64,000 nt of DNA from assembly GCF_000017205.1 (NCBI RefSeq), contig NC_009656.1, positions 1,306,001 through 1,370,000 of the forward strand, read 5' to 3'. Positions within the stretch are counted from its first letter, which is position 1, and every line of letters begins with the position of its first letter. This document shows positions 57,303-64,000 of this stretch, one piece after another. This stretch comes from Pseudomonas paraeruginosa PA7. Its GTDB lineage: Bacteria; Pseudomonadota; Gammaproteobacteria; Pseudomonadales; Pseudomonadaceae. The position numbers and the translations under genes were made by a program. The notes beneath the pieces are model-generated. The model saw only the letters and a list, made by a program, of their open reading frames with translations. It ran no database searches and was not told the DNA's origin.

Positions 57303-57488
57303 GGCCGCTTGAGCAAGCGGCCCGCAGGCAATGGCTTCAGGTGAGAGCGAGCCCGCCTGCGGATACCCCCGCCGGACCGCGCAGTCGAAAAAGCGCGGCC
57401 GGTCCGGAGGCGTCCGCGATTCCCGGTCCTGCATTGTCCTCGAAGAAGGCCATCGGTACGGCGGTCCTGGCCGCCTCCCGCACAATGC
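57303..57488 (+). ncRNA. Four-stem structured 5' leader of the permease mRNA (candidate cis-regulatory RNA)
   Basis: Four elements in order. GGCCGCTT 57303-57310 / AAGCGGCC 57315-57322. CCGCAGGC 57322-57329 / GCCTGCGG 57355-57362. CCGGACC 57372-57378 / GGTCCGG 57401-57407, with inner CGCGC/GCGCG. GCATTGT 57431-57437 / ACAATGC 57482-57488, around a GGCGG/CCGCC hairpin. The ribosome site AGGGAG follows at 57502. The tadA-permease gap is 388 bases, with no credible gene. I do not recognise a known riboswitch class. Confidence 0.5.
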
Positions 57489-57514
57489 CAATTCGAAATG
57501 CAGGGAGTTTTGTC

Positions 57515-58771
57515 ATGAGTGATACCCGGGTCCAGTCGTATCAGGATCACGCCGGGGCGCAAGCCGTCGATTCCTCGGGGCTGGAGGTCAAGCGCCTGAC
57601 CTTCCTCGAGGCGGTGGCGATGATCGTCGGAACCAACATCGGCGCAGGCGTGCTGTCCATGGCCTACGCCAGCCGCAAGGCCGGCTTCATGCCGTTGCTG
57701 CTGTGGCTGGCGGTGGCCGGCCTGTTCACCACCATTTCCATGCTCTACGTCTCGGAAACCGCGCTGCGCACGCGCACCCACAACCAGTTGAGCGGCCTCG
57801 CCCAACGTTATGTCGGTTCCTTGGGCGCCTGGGCGATCTTCCTGTCGGTGGCGGTCAATAGCATCGGCGCGCTGATCGCCTACATGAGCGGCAGCGGCAA
57901 GATTCTCAGCGCCTTCTTCGGCATCAGCCCGGCCCTGGGCAGCGTGCTGTTCTTCATTCCGGCCGCCGGCGTGCTGTACCTGGGCCTGAGCGCCATCGGC
58001 AAGGGCGAGAAGTTCATCAGCATCGGCATGGTCAGCATGATCCTGATCCTGGTGGCGGCCACCCTGCTCAACGACAACACCGAGTTCGCCCGCCTGCTCG
58101 ACGGCGACTGGATCTACATGGTGCCGGTATTCAACATCGCGGTGTTCTGCTTCTCCGCCCAGTACATTGTCCCGGAGATGGCCCGCGGCTTCAGCCATGC
58201 CCCGGAGCGCCTGCCGAAGGCGGTGGTCACCGGGATGCTGAGCACCTTCGTCCTGCTCAGCGTCGTACCGCTCTCGGTGATCGCCCTCACCGGCCTGGAG
58301 AACCAGTCCGAAGTCGCCACCCTGGCCTGGGGCAAGGCGCTCGGCGAATGGGCCTTCTTCACCGCCAACACCTTCGCCCTGTGCGCCATGCTCACTTCCT
58401 ACTGGGGCCTGGGTGGCAGCTTCCTGACCAATATCTTCGACAAGTTCCACAAGCTTGGCCCGGAGAGCCGGCCGAAGACCCGCCTGCTGGTGCTGGCGAT
58501 CGTCGCGCTGCCGCCCTTCGTCCTGGCCTACAGCGGGCTGGTCGGTTTCGTCAACGCGCTGTACTTCGCCGGCGCCTTCAGTGGGGTGATCCTGTCGATC
58601 ATGCCGATCCTGATGCTGCGCTCGGCGCGCCGGAGCGGAGACTTCGAGCCGGCCTGGAAATGCGGCTGGATCGCCCACCCGGCGATCCAGGTGGTGATCG
58701 TGATGATCTACCTGGCCAGCGCGGCCTACGCCATCTGCAGCGCCATGAACCTGCTGCCGGCCGGCTGGTAG
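57515..58771 (+). CDS. Aromatic amino acid permease (TyrP/Mtr-like, HAAAP family)
   Basis: 418 residues with about 11 membrane segments. Family signature near the N-terminus: FLEAVAMIVGTNIGAGVLSMAYASRKAGF. Others: SGSGKILSAFFGI and FCFSAQYIVPEMARGF. The family moves tryptophan, tyrosine or related amino acids with protons; the exact substrate is unknown. ATG 57515 has AGGGAG seven bases upstream; an open frame to 57341 runs back through the folded leader and is judged non-coding. It is flanked by matching palindromes upstream and downstream. Confidence 0.88.
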   Translation: MSDTRVQSYQDHAGAQAVDSSGLEVKRLTFLEAVAMIVGTNIGAGVLSMAYASRKAGFMPLLLWLAVAGLFTTISMLYVSETALRTRTHNQLSGLAQRYVGSLGAWAIFLSVAVNSIGALIAYMSGSGKILSAFFGISPALGSVLFFIPAAGVLYLGLSAIGKGEKFISIGMVSMILILVAATLLNDNTEFARLLDGDWIYMVPVFNIAVFCFSAQYIVPEMARGFSHAPERLPKAVVTGMLSTFVLLSVVPLSVIALTGLENQSEVATLAWGKALGEWAFFTANTFALCAMLTSYWGLGGSFLTNIFDKFHKLGPESRPKTRLLVLAIVALPPFVLAYSGLVGFVNALYFAGAFSGVILSIMPILMLRSARRSGDFEPAWKCGWIAHPAIQVVIVMIYLASAAYAICSAMNLLPAGW

Positions 58772-58788
58772 GTCATCGCTGCCGGAAG

Positions 58789-58812
58789 AGGCCGCCATTG
58801 GGCGGCCTTTTT
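58789..58812 (+). terminator. Terminator after the permease
   Basis: AGGCCGCC (58789-58796) / GGCGGCCT (58801-58808), loop ATTG, then TTTT. Confidence 0.9.
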
Positions 58813-58825
58813 CATGGGATTAATT

Positions 58826-58875
58826 TTATCCGGATAATATTGTCGTTCTATTTATATCCGGGTATTATTCGGGCA
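58826..58875. promoter_or_regulatory. Operator-like palindromes at the DUF2239 promoter
   Basis: A perfect 12-base palindrome TTATCCGGATAA (58826-58837) lies just upstream of the -35. A near copy, TATCCGGGTA (58855-58864), covers the spacer and the start of the -10, followed by TTATTCGGGCA. The two palindrome centres are 28 bases apart. The upstream permease site has the same arrangement, TATCCGGATA then TTTCGGA. Confidence 0.65.
58840..58868 (+). promoter_or_regulatory. DUF2239 gene promoter
   Basis: -35 TTGTCG (58840-58845), 17-base spacer, -10 TATTAT (58863-58868); expected start near 58875, 22 bases before ATG. Confidence 0.7.
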
Positions 58876-58896
58876 TTCCATCCATGGGAGCCTGTC

Positions 58897-59484
58897 ATGG
58901 CCAATGATCCACGCATCCAAACCTTCACCTGCTTCGACGGCACCCGCCGGCTGCTGACGGCGGCGCTGTCGGAGGTCGCGCTGGCCTTGAAGCAAGCGGT
59001 CGCCGGCGGTGCTGCCGGGCCGCTGCTGGTGTTCGACAATGCCACCGGCCGTTCCGTCGATCTCGATATCCGTGGTTCCAGCGAGGACCTGCTGGCGCGC
59101 CTGGTCGTCGCAGGCGAGCGGCAACCGGCGGAGGAGGCTCCGCCGCGCGGGCGCGGGCGGCCGAAGCTGGGCGTGGTGGCGCGCGAGGTGACCTTGCTGC
59201 CGCGCCACTGGGAATGGCTCGCCGCACAACCCGGGGGCGCCTCGGTGGCGCTGCGCAAGCTGGTCGAGGAGGCGCGCCGCAGCCAGTCCGGGCGGGCACG
59301 GCAGGCGCAGGAGCGCGCCTATCATTTCATGAGCGCGATGGCCGGCGACCTGCCGGGCTTCGAGGAAGCGACGCGGGCCTTGTTCGCCGGCGATCGCCAA
59401 GGCTTTCTCGAACGGATCGGCGGCTGGCCGACCGACGTGCGCGAGCACGCCGCCTGGCTGGCGGGCGAAGAACAGGCGTATTGA
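58897..59484 (+). CDS. DUF2239 protein, possible DNA-binding regulator
   Basis: 195 residues with GGGAG before ATG. It has an N-terminal beta-rich part (PRIQTFTCFDGTRRLLTAAL ... LLVFDNATGRSVDLDIRGS, 5-63), then PRGRGRPKLG (83-92), which resembles an AT-hook. Next comes VAREVTLLPRHWEWLAAQPGGASVALRKLVEEARRS (94-129), which reads like a ribbon-helix-helix: a short strand, a helix, a turn and a second helix. The helical tail follows. I recognise it as DUF2239, of no established function. A DNA-binding role is inference, strengthened by palindromes at its own promoter and upstream of the neighbouring permease. Confidence 0.8.
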   Translation: MANDPRIQTFTCFDGTRRLLTAALSEVALALKQAVAGGAAGPLLVFDNATGRSVDLDIRGSSEDLLARLVVAGERQPAEEAPPRGRGRPKLGVVAREVTLLPRHWEWLAAQPGGASVALRKLVEEARRSQSGRARQAQERAYHFMSAMAGDLPGFEEATRALFAGDRQGFLERIGGWPTDVREHAAWLAGEEQAY

Positions 59485-59502
59485 GGAAGGGGGCGGCGGA
59501 AG

Positions 59503-61260
<1,758 letters not shown>

Positions 61261-64000
61261 ATGCTGATCCTGCGCGGCGCTCCCGCCCTTTCCGCTTTCC
61301 GCCACGGCAAACTGCTCGAGCAACTGACCCAGCATGTGCCCGCCGTCACCGGGCTGTACGCTGAGTTCGCGCATTTCGCCGACGTCACCGGCGCGCTCAC
61401 CGCCGACGAGGAGCAGGTGCTGGCGCGGCTGCTGGAATACGGCCCGAGCGTACCGGTGCAGGAACCCTCCGGCCGGCTGTTCCTGGTGGTGCCGCGCTTC
61501 GGCACCATCTCGCCGTGGTCGAGCAAGGCCTCCGACATCGCCCGCAACTGCGGCCTGGCGAAGATCGAGCGACTGGAGCGGGGCATTGCCTATTATGTGC
61601 AGGGCGAACTCTCCGAGAGCGACGTCCAGGCGGTCGCCGCACGCCTGCACGACCGCATGACCCAACTGGTGCTGGAGCGCCTGGAAGGCGCCGCCGAGCT
61701 GTTCAGCCATGCCCAGCCGCGCCCGCTGACCGCCATCGACGTGCTGGGCGGCGGCCGCGCCGCGCTGGAGAAGGCCAACGTCGAACTGGGCCTGGCGCTG
61801 GCCGAGGACGAGATCGACTACCTGCTCAAGAGCTTCGCCGACCTGGGCCGCAATCCCCACGACGTCGAACTGATGATGTTCGCCCAGGCCAACTCCGAGC
61901 ACTGCCGCCACAAGATCTTCAACGCCAGTTGGGACATCGACGGCCAGGCCCAGGACAAGAGCCTGTTCGGCATGATCAAGAACACCTACGAGATGAACCG
62001 CGAAGGCGTGCTGTCCGCGTACAAGGACAACGCCGCGGTCATCGTCGGGCATGTCGCCGGACGCTTCTTCCCCGATCCCGCGACCCGCGAATACGCCGCC
62101 AACCGCGAGCCGGTGCAGATCCTGATGAAGGTGGAGACGCACAACCACCCGACCGCCATCGCGCCGTTCCCCGGCGCCTCCACCGGCTCCGGCGGCGAGA
62201 TCCGCGACGAGGGCGCGACCGGCCGCGGCGCCAAGCCGAAGGCCGGCCTGACCGGCTTCACCGTATCCAACCTGCAGATCCCCGGTTTCGAACAGCCCTG
62301 GGAAGTTCCCTACGGCAAGCCCGAGCGCATCGTCACCGCTCTGGACATCATGATCGAAGGCCCGCTGGGCGGCGCGGCGTTCAACAACGAATTCGGCCGT
62401 CCGGCGCTGACCGGCTACTTCCGTACCTTCGAGCAGAAGATCGAGACCCCGCGTGGCGAGGAAGTGCGCGGCTATCACAAGCCGATCATGCTCGCCGGCG
62501 GCATGGGCAACATCCGCGACGAGCATGTGCAGAAGGGCGAGATCAGCGTCGGCGCCAAGCTCATCGTCCTCGGTGGCCCGGCCATGCTGATCGGCCTGGG
62601 CGGTGGCGCCGCCTCGTCGATGGCCACCGGCGCCAGCTCCGCCGACCTCGACTTCGCCTCGGTGCAGCGCGACAACCCGGAAATGGAGCGGCGCTGCCAG
62701 GAAGTGATCGACCGCTGCTGGCAGCTCGGCGAGCGCAACCCGATCAGCTTCATCCACGACGTTGGCGCCGGTGGCCTGTCCAACGCCCTGCCGGAACTGA
62801 TCAACGACGGTGGTCGTGGCGGCCGCTTCGAACTGCGCGCGGTGCCCAACGACGAGCCGGGCATGAGCCCGCTGGAAATCTGGTGCAACGAATCGCAGGA
62901 GCGCTACGTGCTGTCGGTGGACGCCGCCGACTTCGAGACCTTCAAGGCCATCTGCGAGCGCGAGCGTTGCCCGTTCGCGGTGGTCGGCGAGGCCATCGAG
63001 CAGCGCCAGCTGACCGTCGCCGACAGCCATTTCGGCAACAAGCCGGTGGACATGCCGCTGGAAGTCCTGCTCGGCAAGGCGCCGCGCATGCACCGCGCGG
63101 TGACCCGCGAGGCCGAACTGGGCGACGACTTCGACGCCGCCGGGCTGGAACTGCAGGACAGCGTCGAACGCGTCCTGCGCCATCCCGCCGTGGCCAGCAA
63201 GAGCTTCCTGATCACCATCGGCGATCGCACCATCACCGGCCTGGTGGCCCGCGACCAGATGGTCGGCCCCTGGCAGGTGCCGGTGGCCGACTGCGCCGTC
63301 ACCGCGACCAGCTTCGACGTCTATACCGGCGAGGCCATGGCGATGGGCGAGCGCACCCCGCTGGCGCTGCTCGACGCCCCGGCTTCCGGGCGCATGGCCA
63401 TCGGCGAGACGGTCACCAACCTGGCCGCCGCGCGCATCGCCAAGCTGTCCGACATCAAGCTGTCCGCCAACTGGATGGCCGCCGCCGGCCACCCCGGCGA
63501 GGACGCGCGCCTGTACGACACGGTCAAGGCGGTGGGCATGGAACTGTGCCCGGAGCTGGGCATCACCATCCCGGTGGGCAAGGACTCGATGTCCATGAAG
63601 ACCCGCTGGCAGGAGGGCGCCGAAGACAAGAGCGTCACCTCGCCGGTGTCGCTGATCGTCACCGGTTTCGCCCCGGTCGCCGACGTGCGCCAGAGCCTGA
63701 CTCCGCAACTGCGCCTGGACAAGGGCGAGACCGACCTGATCCTGATCGACCTGGGCCGCGGCAAGAACCGTCTCGGCGGCTCGATCCTGGCCCAGGTCCA
63801 CGGCAAGCTCGGCCGCGCCGTGCCGGACGTCGACGACGCCGAGGACCTGAAAGCCTTCTTCGCGGTGATCCAGGGCCTGAATGCCGACGGCCACATCCTC
63901 GCCTACCACGACCGTTCCGACGGCGGCCTGGTCACCAGCGTGCTGGAGATGGCCTTCGCCGGTCACTGCGGCGTCGAGCTGAACCTCGATGCCCTGGCCG
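61261..64000 (+). CDS. purL: Phosphoribosylformylglycinamidine synthase, N-terminal part (cut by window end)
   Basis: PurL converts FGAR to FGAM in purine synthesis. 913 codons are present of about 1,300. The reading frame opens [22 protein letters not shown] and includes the ATP/FGAR motifs [26 protein letters not shown], the glycine-rich [16 protein letters not shown] and [18 protein letters not shown], and the repeat-half motif [14 protein letters not shown]. The C-terminal glutaminase domain lies beyond the window. It is monocistronic and divergent from mltF. Confidence 0.97.
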   Translation, partial: MLILRGAPALSAFRHGKLLEQLTQHVPAVTGLYAEFAHFADVTGALTADEEQVLARLLEYGPSVPVQEPSGRLFLVVPRFGTISPWSSKASDIARNCGLAKIERLERGIAYYVQGELSESDVQAVAARLHDRMTQLVLERLEGAAELFSHAQPRPLTAIDVLGGGRAALEKANVELGLALAEDEIDYLLKSFADLGRNPHDVELMMFAQANSEHCRHKIFNASWDIDGQAQDKSLFGMIKNTYEMNREGVLSAYKDNAAVIVGHVAGRFFPDPATREYAANREPVQILMKVETHNHPTAIAPFPGASTGSGGEIRDEGATGRGAKPKAGLTGFTVSNLQIPGFEQPWEVPYGKPERIVTALDIMIEGPLGGAAFNNEFGRPALTGYFRTFEQKIETPRGEEVRGYHKPIMLAGGMGNIRDEHVQKGEISVGAKLIVLGGPAMLIGLGGGAASSMATGASSADLDFASVQRDNPEMERRCQEVIDRCWQLGERNPISFIHDVGAGGLSNALPELINDGGRGGRFELRAVPNDEPGMSPLEIWCNESQERYVLSVDAADFETFKAICERERCPFAVVGEAIEQRQLTVADSHFGNKPVDMPLEVLLGKAPRMHRAVTREAELGDDFDAAGLELQDSVERVLRHPAVASKSFLITIGDRTITGLVARDQMVGPWQVPVADCAVTATSFDVYTGEAMAMGERTPLALLDAPASGRMAIGETVTNLAAARIAKLSDIKLSANWMAAAGHPGEDARLYDTVKAVGMELCPELGITIPVGKDSMSMKTRWQEGAEDKSVTSPVSLIVTGFAPVADVRQSLTPQLRLDKGETDLILIDLGRGKNRLGGSILAQVHGKLGRAVPDVDDAEDLKAFFAVIQGLNADGHILAYHDRSDGGLVTSVLEMAFAGHCGVELNLDALA

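Noticed and set aside
57303-57488. Known riboswitch (glycine, TPP, cobalamin, lysine) in the permease leader
   Set aside because: The core consensus motifs of these classes are not present; only generic stems are seen.
57341-57514. N-terminal extension of the permease
   Set aside because: It reads through a strongly folded leader, has no homology to the family, and ATG 57515 has a good ribosome site.

Overview
The window is a contiguous piece of a GC-rich Pseudomonas chromosome, almost certainly Pseudomonas aeruginosa. The evidence is gene content and order (queA-tgt-yajC-secDF, suhB, trmJ-cysE-isc, pilF-rodZ-ispG-hisS-yfgM-bamB-der, leuA, xseA, guaBA, mltF, purL), protein lengths, and marker proteins such as the copper porin OprC with its CxxxM and HxM copper ligands. 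I see no rRNA, tRNA, IS element, prophage, CRISPR array or broken gene. Only the two end genes (queA, purL) are cut, by the window edges.

Layout. 1-5.4 kb: tRNA queuosine genes, then Sec accessory genes (yajC, secD, secF) and a glycine-zipper membrane protein. 5.4-8 kb: suhB (minus strand), then trmJ and cysE. 8-13.6 kb: the iron-sulfur operon iscR-S-U-A-hscB-hscA-fdx-iscX, behind a promoter covered by two abutting IscR-like sites. 13.6-23 kb: ndk with a structured leader, rlmN, pilF, rodZ-like, ispG, hisS, yfgM-like, bamB, der, mostly tightly coupled. 23.3-28 kb: a methionine aminotransferase / omega-amidase pair, a YidB-like protein, an aldo/keto reductase and two small unknowns. 28-30 kb: leuA (minus) preceded by a newly recognised leucine-rich leader ORF. 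30.2-37.6 kb: a copper-handling cluster (two DUF2946-type proteins, OprC, a PepSY membrane protein, a PCuAC chaperone) around a DUF4345 gene and an M23 peptidase. 37.6-43 kb: cysteine hydrolase, a GlxA-type AraC regulator, and a minus-strand TRAP transporter operon ending in a D-Ala-D-Ala dipeptidase-like gene. 43-46.4 kb: LysR, xseA, LysR. 46.5-51.6 kb: TauE-like permease and a LuxR / outer-membrane protein / MFS / histone-deacetylase-like cluster. 51.9-55 kb: guaB-guaA. 55-64 kb: multicopper oxidase, tadA, an aromatic-amino-acid-type permease with a long structured leader, a DUF2239 protein, mltF, and the start of purL.

Reading. The housekeeping backbone (leuA, M23 peptidase, xseA, guaB, guaA, tadA, mltF, purL) is interrupted by accessory blocks (copper, TRAP, deacetylase). 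The most interesting signals are: (i) TATCCGGRTA palindromes at the promoter of the DUF2239 gene and upstream of the adjacent permease, together with AT-hook-like and ribbon-helix-helix-like sequence in DUF2239, suggesting an undescribed regulator; (ii) a four-stem 5' leader on that permease; (iii) a leucine-rich, possibly leaderless upstream ORF before leuA; (iv) a TRAP transporter translationally linked to a dipeptidase.
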